A DNA stretch of 64,000 bases from positions 186,001 through 250,000 of the forward strand of contig JACKNO010000001.1 of the NCBI GenBank assembly GCA_024234815.1. The letters are read 5' to 3'. This DNA comes from Pseudomonadales bacterium (GTDB taxonomy: Bacteria > Pseudomonadota > Gammaproteobacteria > Pseudomonadales > Halieaceae). This document shows, piece by piece, positions 17,461 to 25,738 of the stretch (positions are counted from its first letter, which is position 1; each line of letters opens with the position of its first letter). Below the pieces are notes generated by a model. The model was not told the origin of the DNA. It did not search any database and saw nothing but the letters and a program-made list of their open reading frames with translations. The position numbers were made by a program, and so were the translations under genes.

Positions 17461-18180
17461 ATGCCAAGAAAGCCGCGCTTTTTTGTACCAGGACTCGCGA
17501 CACATATAGTGCAGCGGGGACACAACCGCCAGGCCATCTTCTTCGACGACTCAGATTACAGAGTCTTTTTGTCACTACTTAGTAAAGCCCGGGATCGTTA
17601 CCCTTCTGATGTCCACGCGTATGTGTTAATGACCAATCATGTGCACATACTGGCTACCCCGTCCGGGAAGCAATCGATCAGCCAACTGATGCAATACCTT
17701 GGAAGGCAGTACGTGCCATACATCAACAAGAAGTACAGCCGCTCCGGCACACTCTGGGAGGGGCGTTTCAAGGCAAGTGTTGTTGAGACGTCATCCTATC
17801 TCCTGGCTTGCTATCGCTATATCGAGATGAACCCCGTACGAGCTGGAATGGTTTGTCAGCCCAACGACTACCCGTGGTCCAGCTTTCGGAAAAATGCGCT
17901 TCAGGAAAAAAATGGATTGATAACGGAGCACCCCGAATACGAGAGCTTGGGGGAAAACTCCACAGAACGTGCGACCTGCTATCGCTTGCTTTTTGCTGAG
18001 CAGCTATCGGATGAAAAGCTGACTACCCTCAGGATGCATACACAATCCGGCACTCCACTGGGAAACGCCAAATTTCGCAAAGAAGTCGAGGCGACGCTAT
18101 CCATCAAGACAGGATATCCAGCACGAGGCCGACCAAAACGAGCGGGTAGGAAGTCTGGGTTGGCCGATAAAGGGCTCTGA
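17461..18180 (+). CDS. REP-associated tyrosine transposase (RAYT, Y1 HUH family)
   Basis: A 239-residue single-domain TnpA_REP protein. It is related to IS200/IS605 transposases but is usually a chromosomal, single-copy gene that acts on REP hairpins. Seen: start PRKPRFFVPGLATHIVQRGHNRQ, the HUH motif NHVHIL with His60 and His62, the candidate catalytic tyrosine in YRYIEMNPVRAG (Tyr120), and WSSFRKNAL. ATG 17461 is used, with AGGGA at 17445-17449; a GTG three bases earlier is equally possible. The stop codon lies inside the first right-hand REP copy (18168-18188). It is the only mobile-element-type protein in the window and sits in a patch of lower-GC, accessory-looking genes. The basic C-terminus (ARGRPKRAGRKSG) may bind DNA. 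Confidence 0.92.
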   Translation: MPRKPRFFVPGLATHIVQRGHNRQAIFFDDSDYRVFLSLLSKARDRYPSDVHAYVLMTNHVHILATPSGKQSISQLMQYLGRQYVPYINKKYSRSGTLWEGRFKASVVETSSYLLACYRYIEMNPVRAGMVCQPNDYPWSSFRKNALQEKNGLITEHPEYESLGENSTERATCYRLLFAEQLSDEKLTTLRMHTQSGTPLGNAKFRKEVEATLSIKTGYPARGRPKRAGRKSGLADKGL

Positions 18181-18213
18181 CCCCTTAAATCTTAAAGGGC
18201 TCTGACCCCTTTA
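18168..18213 (-). repeat. REP-like repeats right of the RAYT gene (two copies)
   Basis: Two copies, 18168-18188 and 18193-18213, with the core aaagggctctgacccctt, i.e. the reverse complement of the left-hand set. The first overlaps the last codons and the stop of the transposase gene, so the coding end and the repeat have evolved together. Confidence 0.8.
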
Positions 18214-18260
18214 CCTCCCTTTACCTCCCTTTACCTCCCTTTACCTCCCTTTACCTCCCT
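18211..18260. repeat. 10-bp tandem repeat, five copies
   Basis: The unit ttacctccct is repeated five times without mismatch, starting right after the last REP copy. Perfect copies imply recent expansion by slippage. No coding role is seen. The remaining 18261-18545 holds nothing I can identify besides the leader of the next gene. Confidence 0.9.
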
Positions 18261-18545
18261 TCAGATACTCGAAGTACCGACATTTGATTTGTCCTGACCG
18301 CAGGATCAACTATAGTCAATCAACTGTATTTGACCTCTATCTTCGTACCTCGTCCAGCGCGGGGCAGATTGTTTGTCAGTACACAGGCCGAGTAGACTTG
18401 AACACAGCGGCTCGCTCGAAAGGCATTGTCAGTTTGACAATGGAATGGCCACTACACACCCCGGCTCCTTTGTAAGCGCATGCACTCCGACTGAGCATCA
18501 AAAGTGTATAGATAACCTAAAAGCCAATAAGTACACGGAGTTCAC

Positions 18546-19388
18546 ATGAAAAACCTGCTGCATACTATCTTCGTGACAATCTTTTCAGTTACGGTCTTCA
18601 GCCCTGCCCAGGCGCAGAGTGATCTAATCTACGTGGCAGTTGATCCCTGCCGGATTGCAGACACGCGCAATGCCGCCATGGGGGTCATCAATGGCGACAC
18701 ATCCCGTAATTTCAAAGTGCATGGCTCTGCCCAGGTGTTGGCGGCGCAGGGAGCTGCGGGGGCCTGCTTGAACCCCAGGCCTGGCGTGGAACCGCTGGCG
18801 ATAGCCGCTTACTTCGTTGCCACACCTGGCAATAGCAGCCCCTCCAACAATGGTGTCGTAACCGCCTATCCGGCTGGCCAGCCCATTCCCCCCAAGGGCA
18901 CAGCCTCTACGGTTAACTTCACGCAGGGCGAGACCATTGGCAATACAAGTATCGTGAAACTGTGTGAGGACACTTGCCCTCTGGACGGCACATTAGCGGT
19001 TCTGGTGAGAGCTACCGACTATGACGTTGTGATAGATGTGCAGGGGTACTTTTATCCAGCTGAGGCTGACGGGACTGGCGGGATTAGCAAAGACAACATC
19101 TACGAGGTGAGCGACAGTCGAACTGGGTGCCTTGCAACTTTCAATTGCCCCGCAAGTGCGGTGTGTAATGACAACAATGACGTCATCGTTGGGGGGCGTT
19201 GCACACTGAGGTGCGCTTTAGGTGACCCGGCGTGTTACGCAGGGAACCCGTTTATCGGCCAAGGGGTCTCTGACCAACACGGTGATGCTTTCAATCCCGC
19301 CCGATACTCTTGCACCACCACCAATATCTCGCCAGCACCACCGCCGTTAAGTGTCGAAGCCTTTGCATATTGCCTGGCGATGCCTTGA
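18546..19388 (+). CDS. Secreted protein of unknown function, Cys-rich C-terminal part
   Basis: A 280-residue exported protein with a Sec signal peptide ending in PAQAQ (residues about 1-24). ATG 18546 has GGAG at 18537-18540. The N-terminal part contains DPCRIADTRNA, a motif I associate with secreted beta-rich repeat proteins (PCRxxDTR type), followed by many Gly, Asn and Thr residues, and a segment DVVIDVQGYFYP that commonly closes such domains. From residue 190 on it is Cys-rich (TGCLATFNCPASAVCND, RCTLRCALGDPACYAG), suggesting disulfides and an extracellular life. No enzyme motif is visible. It is AT-richer than its surroundings and lies next to the transposase and its repeats, so recent gain is plausible but not shown. 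Confidence 0.7.
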   Translation: MKNLLHTIFVTIFSVTVFSPAQAQSDLIYVAVDPCRIADTRNAAMGVINGDTSRNFKVHGSAQVLAAQGAAGACLNPRPGVEPLAIAAYFVATPGNSSPSNNGVVTAYPAGQPIPPKGTASTVNFTQGETIGNTSIVKLCEDTCPLDGTLAVLVRATDYDVVIDVQGYFYPAEADGTGGISKDNIYEVSDSRTGCLATFNCPASAVCNDNNDVIVGGRCTLRCALGDPACYAGNPFIGQGVSDQHGDAFNPARYSCTTTNISPAPPPLSVEAFAYCLAMP

Positions 19389-19410
19389 GTGGGTTTTTGC
19401 CGGGGAGGTT

Positions 19411-19453
19411 CACTCTGCCCCCTTAAACTCGACCACTGCAGGGGCTCAGAGTG
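19411..19453. repeat. Degenerate REP-like pair
   Basis: 19411-19427 (cactctgcccccttaaa) matches the right-hand REP core at 14 of 17 positions, and 19441-19453 (ggggctcagagtg) resembles the opposite orientation. They face each other as a decayed inverted pair, about 1.2 kb from the transposase gene. Confidence 0.35.
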
Positions 19454-19468
19454 ACCACTTTAACCCCT

Positions 19469-20245
19469 TTACCCCATCGCGACACCTACCTGCGCTCTCT
19501 TGCGCTTTACCGCTACCAGGCCAAGAAGAGCCGAACCAAAGAGCCATGCGGCGGCAGGGATTGGGACAGGATTGATGTTAAGGGTAGAGTCTTCAAAATA
19601 CATGGCGAATGAGTTGCTACCCGACTTCTGGCCCTCCAGGCTGGAGGCTGAAACCGTTAGAAAGGTACTAAGCGTGTAAATGCCTGGATCCAGCGAGCCT
19701 TGATGTTCTTGTCCTGCGGAAACATCCACAACGCTGTCTCCAGCTTTAGTGTTCAGTTTCAAGAAGCCGGTCGTGTCGCTATTGAAGTTTACGAAATAAT
19801 CGACGGCCCCATCGAGCACTTCGAACTCATAAAACACGTAGTTTTCGCTAGCGAGCGCATTAGCATAGCCACTTCCAATGCCCTGGATGTCTGTGAATTC
19901 TATAGAGGCCGAGGAGGTGCCAAAGATGGCCGGGGCTGTACCCGGCTGGTTGGCAAAAGCCATTGAACCAGAAGCGGTCGAATCGATACGAATAGAGTTG
20001 GGCGAATTATAGGGGTAGTAGCCCGCTGTATAAGCGCCTAGCTGAACTATAGCTGGTTGCCGCAACGTCCCCATAGCTGATGCGCTATCCTCACTGACGT
20101 AGGGGCCGTAACCGAACGAATACTCGAGACCGGCCGACACTTCAGCTTGTGTCACATTAATGGTCGCCGCGCTGGCGGAGTTAATCATCATCCATATAGA
20201 GGCCATGCCAAGGGCCCCCGCGGCTAGATTTAACTTATTCAGCAT
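19469..20245 (-). CDS. Exported protein with VPIPA-CTERM sorting tail
   Basis: A 258-residue secreted protein of unknown function. Start at ATG 20245, preceded by GGGAG; a longer frame exists but the signal peptide (LNLAAGALGMASIWMMINSASA) begins here. The body is rich in Ser, Gly, Tyr and Ala, with a beta-sandwich feel (VDYFVNFNSDTTGFLKL, GIYTLSTFLTVSA), resembling cell-surface jelly-roll domains. The C-terminus INPVPIPAAAWLFGSALL followed by a KRKR cluster is a clear VPxPA-CTERM signal: VPxPA, a hydrophobic helix and basic residues. Such tails are processed by an exosortase of the EpsH/XrtA family. It shares this with the protein at 16600, so the two bracket the transposase locus and may share an export and anchoring system encoded elsewhere. 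Confidence 0.75.
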   Translation of the reverse strand: MLNKLNLAAGALGMASIWMMINSASAATINVTQAEVSAGLEYSFGYGPYVSEDSASAMGTLRQPAIVQLGAYTAGYYPYNSPNSIRIDSTASGSMAFANQPGTAPAIFGTSSASIEFTDIQGIGSGYANALASENYVFYEFEVLDGAVDYFVNFNSDTTGFLKLNTKAGDSVVDVSAGQEHQGSLDPGIYTLSTFLTVSASSLEGQKSGSNSFAMYFEDSTLNINPVPIPAAAWLFGSALLGLVAVKRKRAQVGVAMG

Positions 20246-20587
20246 CTGCTTCTCCCTTAAGCTTCCAAATTGTTTTTCTATAGTCCTCAACAACACACCG
20301 CTGCAGGCAAGCAAAAAAAATGCCACCCAAGTAAATTCAATAACTTACAAACTTTGAGGCTATGCGGGGAGTCCAAAGTGTAAAATTTCTTGACGCTTTG
20401 CGTGTATAAGTGATGATCAATGCTTTTGCTCGATTGGTGCACTGCCTCTGACTGAGCAGCTGAAGATTACACGTTTCTTACAGCCGTAGTGCGGCGAAGG
20501 CCTGGCAGGCGCATAACCGTACAGGATTGTCTGCTTGCCTCCGCGCCGACTATGGTCCACGAGACTTAGTGGGTCAGAATCGGCCTC

Positions 20588-20608
20588 TAAAGGGCTCTGA
20601 CCCCTTAA
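20588..20608 (-). repeat. Detached REP-like copy
   Basis: A 21-bp copy identical to 18168-18188, lying 2.4 kb from the transposase and 26 bases past the stop of the small membrane gene. It shows that the repeat moves independently of the gene. The rest of 20246-20634 shows nothing I can identify. Confidence 0.8.
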
Positions 20609-20634
20609 AAGAACTGCTGTCTATCTGCGTAGAC

Positions 20635-20760
20635 CTACCAGCCCAAGCCCACCAGAAAACCGAATGCGGCCCCCAGCAAGAATCCGAGCGCTACACCAAA
20701 CACATAAGCTTCAGGCGAGGTTTGGCGGAGGTATTTTGTAATTGCATGTAGTCTGTCCAT
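20635..20760 (-). CDS. Candidate 41-residue glycine-zipper membrane protein
   Basis: A short frame ATG (20760) to TAG (20635) encodes 41 residues: a charged N-terminus (MDRLHAITKYLRQTSPEA) and one hydrophobic helix with a repeated small-residue pattern (YVFGVALGFLLGAAFGFLVG) closing in GLGW. This looks like a genuine single-span membrane microprotein rather than chance. Against it: no Shine-Dalgarno is visible upstream and no homology could be checked. It lies between the VPIPA-CTERM gene and the tRNA, with a REP copy just downstream. Function unknown. Confidence 0.35.
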   Translation of the reverse strand: MDRLHAITKYLRQTSPEAYVFGVALGFLLGAAFGFLVGLGW

Positions 20761-20847
20761 GCTGGAAGGATAGCCTGCCAATCGAGGGGTGCCAGCGCGG
20801 CCAGGCAGAGGCAGCCGTACCTGCTTACCTGATTGGTGACCTTAAAC

Positions 20848-20873
20848 GAAAAACCGCCCTTGTTGGGCGGCTC
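20848..20873 (-). terminator. Intrinsic terminator of the tRNA-Val transcript
   Basis: On the minus strand GCCGCCC, a short AACAA loop and GGGCGG are followed by TTTTT (plus-strand aaaaaccgcccttgttgggcgg). It lies 13 bases beyond the 3' end of the tRNA. Confidence 0.85.
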
Positions 20874-20885
20874 TAAGTTTGTTTG

Positions 20886-20962
<77 letters not shown>

Positions 20963-20977
20963 GTTGAGAGGGGGCGC

Positions 20978-21006
20978 ATTATAAGCGGCAACCGGGTTTC
21001 ACTCAA
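20978..21006 (-). promoter_or_regulatory. Sigma70 promoter of tRNA-Val
   Basis: On the minus strand TTGAGT (21006-21001), a 17-base spacer and a perfect TATAAT (20983-20978), followed by a GC-rich discriminator (GCGCCCCC) typical of stable-RNA promoters under growth-rate (ppGpp) control. The tRNA starts about 16 bases further on. Confidence 0.75.
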
Positions 21007-21055
21007 CCGCCCCGGGTGAGATTATTGGCGCAGTCAGAACCGGCGGGGCGAGGCG

Positions 21056-21931
21056 ATGTGGCAGGCTATCGAACAGGCAATTTCCGGCGCCCTGGGCGAG
21101 CAGTTCACAGTAACATCCGCCCGCGCTGTCGGGGGTGGCTGCATCAATCAGGCCATGCACCTGCAGGGAAAGAGCCGGTCGGTCTTCCTCAAGCTGAACG
21201 GTGTTGACCGGCTGGAAATGTTCTCGGCGGAAGCGGCCGGCCTTTGCGCCATCCGGGCGAGTAACACCGTACGGGCTCCCGAGCCGATCGCCTGGGGAGT
21301 CGACGGCCAGAGCAGCTGGCTGGCGCTGGAGTTTTTGGCTCTGCAACCGGCCCGTGCTGAGTCCGCGTTTCAGCTGGGCAAACAGCTGGCGGCCATGCAC
21401 GCACACACCGCTGCGGGCTTCGGCTGGGACCGCGACAATACCATCGGCGCAACACCCCAGCCCAACCAGTGGACGCGGGACTGGGTCACCTTCCTCCGGG
21501 AACAGCGCATCGGCCACCAGCTGGGGCTTGCTCGCGATAACGGCCTGCCCGCCGCCACCCATGACCGGGTGGAGCAAGTGCAGTCCGCCCTGCCGCGCCT
21601 GTTTGACGTTTACCAGCCGCGGCCCTCCCTGCTGCACGGGGATCTTTGGGGCGGCAACTGGGCCGTCGAGAGCGGGGGCCATCCGGTGGTGTTCGACCCC
21701 GCTGTGTATTACGGCGACCGCGAGGCGGACCTGGCCATGACCGAGCTGTTCGGCGGATTTGACCGAGGTTTTTACGAGGCGTACCGGCGGACGTGGCCAC
21801 TGGACTCGGGCTATGATGTGCGCCGGGACCTCTACCAGCTTTACCACATACTGAATCACTTCAACTTGTTTGGCGGGGGCTACGCCGGCCAGGTGCGCGC
21901 GCTGGCCGACAGATTACTGGCGAACTGCTAG
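21056..21931 (+). CDS. Fructosamine kinase family protein
   Basis: A 291-residue cytosolic kinase of the fructosamine/ribulosamine-3-kinase family (FN3K-like), which phosphorylates ketoamines formed when sugars glycate protein amino groups, so that they fall off: a protein-repair step. Seen: GGGCINQAMHL, FLKLNG (ATP Lys), the Brenner-type catalytic loop LLHGDLWGGNWA, and VVFDPAVYYGDREADLAM, where the Asp binds Mg. The ATG at 21056 follows a purine-rich GGGGCGAGG. Length is usual. The gene overlaps the region of the tRNA promoter only upstream and is divergent from the tRNA. It converges with the membrane protein gene ending at 21969. Confidence 0.92.
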   Translation: MWQAIEQAISGALGEQFTVTSARAVGGGCINQAMHLQGKSRSVFLKLNGVDRLEMFSAEAAGLCAIRASNTVRAPEPIAWGVDGQSSWLALEFLALQPARAESAFQLGKQLAAMHAHTAAGFGWDRDNTIGATPQPNQWTRDWVTFLREQRIGHQLGLARDNGLPAATHDRVEQVQSALPRLFDVYQPRPSLLHGDLWGGNWAVESGGHPVVFDPAVYYGDREADLAMTELFGGFDRGFYEAYRRTWPLDSGYDVRRDLYQLYHILNHFNLFGGGYAGQVRALADRLLANC

Positions 21932-21968
21932 CACAGGGGGGCTCATTCACCACTGTCCGGTTTGTGGC

Positions 21969-23666
21969 TCAACGCAGGTAGGCGCTGGGAAAATACCCCA
22001 GGCAATCCGCCAGTGCCGCCTGCGCCTGAGCCTGCCTTCCCTGTTTGCGCCAGCTGCTGATCAGTATTTCACAGGCGTCCTTGTTCCAGGGCATCCGCTC
22101 GCGCACTGCCTGGGCGTAGCGCATGGCTCCATCACTATCGCCGGCCAGTAAGCTGTGCCTGGCAGACGTCAGGTCGCGCCACAGTCCCGGCGGGGACGGC
22201 GCCAGTTCGCGCGCCGGCACGGTACTGGTACGCGCCAACAGCCAGCCCACGGCGTCGCTGTATACAGGCCGCCAGCGGCCGCTCGCCAGCAGCTCCTGCA
22301 ACTTCGCCTGGCCATCGCCGCGATAGTGGGGCCACATCACATAATCGGCGCCGCTTGCCTCCACCAGGTCCTGCCAGCCGGGATCCGAGACCAGAACGCT
22401 GACGTAACGGCGGTAGATTTCACCGTCATAGATGGTGTCGGCGCGGCCGTCCACATACACCTTCAGGCCGCCATCGGTGCGCCAGTGCAGGTAGCCGCCC
22501 CAGTTCCAAAGAGCGAACACATTGCCGGTAATCCCGTTAGCCTGCATAAAATTCACCATGTCCACCGGATAACTGTACTCCGCGGTAAGGTAGTGAAACG
22601 CCGGGCCGGACTGCGTTGGAAACGGCAACAGGCGCAGCAGTGCGTACAACAGGGCCAGGGTGGCCAGCGCGACGCTGAACCTTTCCGCCCGCAGCCTGCC
22701 CAGACACAGGGTGAGCAAAGGCGCCAGCATTACCGCCAGGGAGATACCGAACAGCGGAATGAAGCGGCGGCTGGTCACTGCCATTGCCAGGGTCAGGGCC
22801 GTTAGCACAATGCCCTCCCAGGGCGGATCGACAGCGCGCCGCACCGCTGGCAGCAGGTATACCGGGGCGAGCAGCGGCAGCCACACCAGGTAAAAGAACA
22901 GCGGCGACTCTATGCCCCCCGCCCTGAAGGGCGACAGCCATTCGCCAATCTCGCGAAAGGGCGACGTTTCATCAAAAGCGTAAGTCAGCGGATACAGGAA
23001 TACCTCGTAACCCGAGGGGTTGAGCAGGCAGACCAGCGCACAGACCAGGCCCGCGATGCAGGCGCCCCGAATACCGGCAAGGCTGGTATCGCGCCAGGGA
23101 AACAGCAAAATGCCCAGGGCCATCAGCCCGAAGAAAAAACCGCCGTGCAGGTTTACCCAGAGAACAAAAACCAGTGCCAGCACCCACAGCCGCGCCGGGC
23201 GTTGCAAGCGCAGCAACAACAACAGACTGAACCCCAACAAGGAGTAGAGGTGGGGTCGGATATCCAGGAACGGGGCGGCATTGGCAATGGCAAGGCCGCT
23301 GCAGACCAGCGCCGCCAGCGGGCTGCCACTGGTACGCGCCAGCACTGCCAGCAGCAGCGTAAAAGTGATGACTATCAGCAGCCACTTCCAGTAGACCAGG
23401 CTGGTCACACCCCAGACGCCGGCCCAGCCGTAGTACACCAGGTCCGCCAGCCACTCGTGATTGAGCCAGTCCTGGCCATGGGCGGTGAACGACCAGTCAT
23501 CCACCATCCACAGGGTGCCGGTCTGCAACAGTTCGCGCCCGGCGGCAAGATGCCACCACAGGTCGGAACCGGCCATCTCGGTATACCCGTAAGACAGAAA
23601 CAATACGGTGGCGGCAGCCAGCACGATAAGGTTGGCGGGCTGAACCGGCGCATGCGCTTTTACCAA
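21969..23666 (-). CDS. Polytopic membrane protein, GT-C glycosyltransferase-like
   Basis: A 565-residue inner-membrane protein with about ten hydrophobic segments and a soluble C-terminal third. The start is a TTG (23666) with a strong GGGAGG six bases before it; no ATG exists until residue 31. The first loop holds GSDLWWHLAAGREL, an acidic-aromatic motif in the position where GT-C enzymes (PMT, ArnT, STT3 type) carry their catalytic Asp/Glu. The segment GYLHWRTDGGLKVYVDGRAD and the Ala/Gln-rich helical end (residues about 500-565) look like a TPR-like tail. Such proteins use polyprenyl-phosphate-linked sugars in the periplasm. The acceptor is unknown. It follows another GT-C-like gene on the same strand after a 52-base gap, suggesting one operon. 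Confidence 0.7.
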   Translation of the reverse strand: MVKAHAPVQPANLIVLAAATVLFLSYGYTEMAGSDLWWHLAAGRELLQTGTLWMVDDWSFTAHGQDWLNHEWLADLVYYGWAGVWGVTSLVYWKWLLIVITFTLLLAVLARTSGSPLAALVCSGLAIANAAPFLDIRPHLYSLLGFSLLLLLRLQRPARLWVLALVFVLWVNLHGGFFFGLMALGILLFPWRDTSLAGIRGACIAGLVCALVCLLNPSGYEVFLYPLTYAFDETSPFREIGEWLSPFRAGGIESPLFFYLVWLPLLAPVYLLPAVRRAVDPPWEGIVLTALTLAMAVTSRRFIPLFGISLAVMLAPLLTLCLGRLRAERFSVALATLALLYALLRLLPFPTQSGPAFHYLTAEYSYPVDMVNFMQANGITGNVFALWNWGGYLHWRTDGGLKVYVDGRADTIYDGEIYRRYVSVLVSDPGWQDLVEASGADYVMWPHYRGDGQAKLQELLASGRWRPVYSDAVGWLLARTSTVPARELAPSPPGLWRDLTSARHSLLAGDSDGAMRYAQAVRERMPWNKDACEILISSWRKQGRQAQAQAALADCLGYFPSAYLR

Positions 23667-23718
23667 GCTGGCCTCCCTGGCGCAGTCAGAAGTTGACGGG
23701 GATTGTGACGGCGTCCGT

Positions 23719-25467
23719 TCACTCGCGCACCCGGAAAACTCTCAGGTCGCCGACGAACAACTGGAACGTGCCATAAAATTGCCGGTGCAGCAGCAACTCC
23801 GGCATGAAATTGTCCACTGCAATGAGCTGCTCCTGCTCGAGGTGGGGATGGCGCCCCGCCAGGGCCTCCCGGTAGAACCGCGCATGCTCCGGCGTGGTCT
23901 TGACCAGGCGAGTGAGGTCATCGACCAGCGGACCGTTGAGTTCGTTGGCGAAGGCCGTGTCGTACCAGTTCTCACTGAGCACCACATGGCTGGCCCGCCT
24001 GAGCGTGGTGGCATCCCCCCCGGCGTACTCCGGGCGGAACAGCTGACTGCTCACGGCGCCACCCACAGGTGGATTGACGTAAAAGCTGTAGAACACGCGG
24101 GCATCCGGGTGCTCGCGATACCACTGCCGCAGCGCGACCCGCGGATCATTGTGGTAATCCCCCACGAGGTCCAGCGCCAGTAACGCCGGCCATAGCAGGA
24201 ACAGTGCCATGAACCAGGGTCGCCGCGACCACCGGGTGGCGAACAGGCCGAGCGCGGAGAGCAGCGCCGCCGCCGGCAGCAGAGGCAGATAGTGGCGGTA
24301 ATAGGTGATCGGGGCGACAAACGCCATGTAGAGGGCGAATACCAGCAATGGCGCAAGGCACAGCCAGCCCCTGTTCGCGCGGCCCGCCCCGGCCACGGCG
24401 CGGATTCCCGCTGGGAGAAACAGGAAGGCGGGCAGGCCCAGCCCCACCAACAGCACCAGCGGCAGGTTCACCAGGTTGCGCAACCATTTGTGCCAGCCGA
24501 TGGCGGCATAACCGCTGCCGAAGCTGCTATGCATACCGCTGGTGGTGTAGCTGGCGATGATGTCTATCTGGCACAGCAGATACAGCCCGGGCGGAAGCAG
24601 TAGCCAGAATACAGCCATCGGCCTGCGAATCAGGCGCCATGGAATCAGCAGGTACCACAGCGCGAGCAGCGGGTAGAGTCGCGTACTTTGAAAATCTGTA
24701 TTGGTGATCAGCCCCACCACAATCGCGGTGGCGATAATCAAAAGGCCGACGCGCCGTGCACTCATGCCGTGAAAAACGAAGCGCCACATACGCTCCGGAA
24801 TCACCGCGGCATAAGAAAAGAAGGCGAATACCCAGTACTTGGTCCAGATCGCCGGCAGCAGCAACACCGGGCTGATCAGCAACAATCCCCGACGTTTGCG
24901 GATAATGGCGTACACCATGAGCGCAAAAAAAGTGTAGATATAAAAGACCGAAGGCGCGTCCACGGTGCCGCTGTGAGATTCGCTGATATGAAAACCCGAC
25001 AGGGCGAGCAGCGCCCCCGCCGTCCACCCCACACCCGGGCGGGCCGGCACCAGGAGCAGGCCGATCACTGCGATCACCGGGGCGGTGAGCGCCCCGGCCA
25101 GCGCTGAATAGGCCCGGGCCACCAGTATGTGGCCCGCGCTGTGGCAGTAGGTTTTCACCGCGCGCTCATCACCGGCTATCCCGGCGGGCGGCCCCGCCCC
25201 CAACAGTCCAGCCAGCGCAATGGTCTGGCGTCCGATGAAGGGGGAGTACTCGAAGCCATCCAGGGCGGCCCGGCAGGAGCCGCCCTCGTCGAAGTTGACC
25301 AGGGTAAAGCTGCCGGGGTAGTCCCAGTCCCAACCCAGCGTTTGAGAGCTGTACAGGCGCGGCAGCAGTGCCAGCAGAAACAGCGCTCCCAGGAACAGCA
25401 AACGGCGTCCCCCAGGTGGCAGCGCAAGCCGGTCGGGCGGGTGTGGCGTGGCAGGCGATAGCGACAT
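23719..25467 (-). CDS. GT-C family glycosyltransferase (PMT-like), inner membrane
   Basis: About 582 residues, with an N-terminal hydrophobic helix (RRLLFLGALFLLALLPRL) and roughly ten further membrane segments. The first periplasmic loop contains LVNFDEGG, the acidic motif (Asp-Glu) seen in protein-O-mannosyltransferase and ArnT-like enzymes. A second conserved feature is SGFHISESHSGTVDAPSVF, much like the second loop of that superfamily. The soluble C-terminal region begins near HPDARVFYSFYVNPP. The ATG at 25467 is used; a GTG at 25533 would add 22 residues, and no clear ribosome site decides between them. The gene precedes the second GT-C-like gene. No polysaccharide cluster surrounds them, so they may modify a lipid or protein in the envelope; this is inference. 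Confidence 0.75.
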   Translation of the reverse strand: MSLSPATPHPPDRLALPPGGRRLLFLGALFLLALLPRLYSSQTLGWDWDYPGSFTLVNFDEGGSCRAALDGFEYSPFIGRQTIALAGLLGAGPPAGIAGDERAVKTYCHSAGHILVARAYSALAGALTAPVIAVIGLLLVPARPGVGWTAGALLALSGFHISESHSGTVDAPSVFYIYTFFALMVYAIIRKRRGLLLISPVLLLPAIWTKYWVFAFFSYAAVIPERMWRFVFHGMSARRVGLLIIATAIVVGLITNTDFQSTRLYPLLALWYLLIPWRLIRRPMAVFWLLLPPGLYLLCQIDIIASYTTSGMHSSFGSGYAAIGWHKWLRNLVNLPLVLLVGLGLPAFLFLPAGIRAVAGAGRANRGWLCLAPLLVFALYMAFVAPITYYRHYLPLLPAAALLSALGLFATRWSRRPWFMALFLLWPALLALDLVGDYHNDPRVALRQWYREHPDARVFYSFYVNPPVGGAVSSQLFRPEYAGGDATTLRRASHVVLSENWYDTAFANELNGPLVDDLTRLVKTTPEHARFYREALAGRHPHLEQEQLIAVDNFMPELLLHRQFYGTFQLFVGDLRVFRVRE

Positions 25468-25738
25468 GGCGGCCAGTATTGCCCGCCACGGCCCGAAAAT
25501 ATATCGACAAGCCGCCTTTTCGCCAATTTGCACGGGGGCGCGCTACCCGGTGATCGCTGTCTGAGGCACATAACACCTGCGCTTCTAACAGCCTTGCCGC
25601 TAACAGCGAAAAAATCTATGCAAATACGCCGATCAATGCCCGGAAGCGGTGTCTAACAGACACCGTCGTGTCGGCGGACCCGTGAGAATGCGTGCTCCCC
25701 GGCATGTCGGTTTGGGCAAAACTCAGGGAGAAGTCCAT

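Noticed and set aside
18211..18260. CRISPR array
   Set aside because: The unit is 10 bp with no spacers; no cas genes are present.
20390..20410. Promoter TTGACG...TATAAG
   Set aside because: The two hexamers are only nine bases apart, which is too short for a sigma70 promoter.
20527..20751. 74-residue plus-strand frame near the tRNA
   Set aside because: It has no start signal and no family-like features, and the opposite-strand 41-residue frame looks more protein-like.
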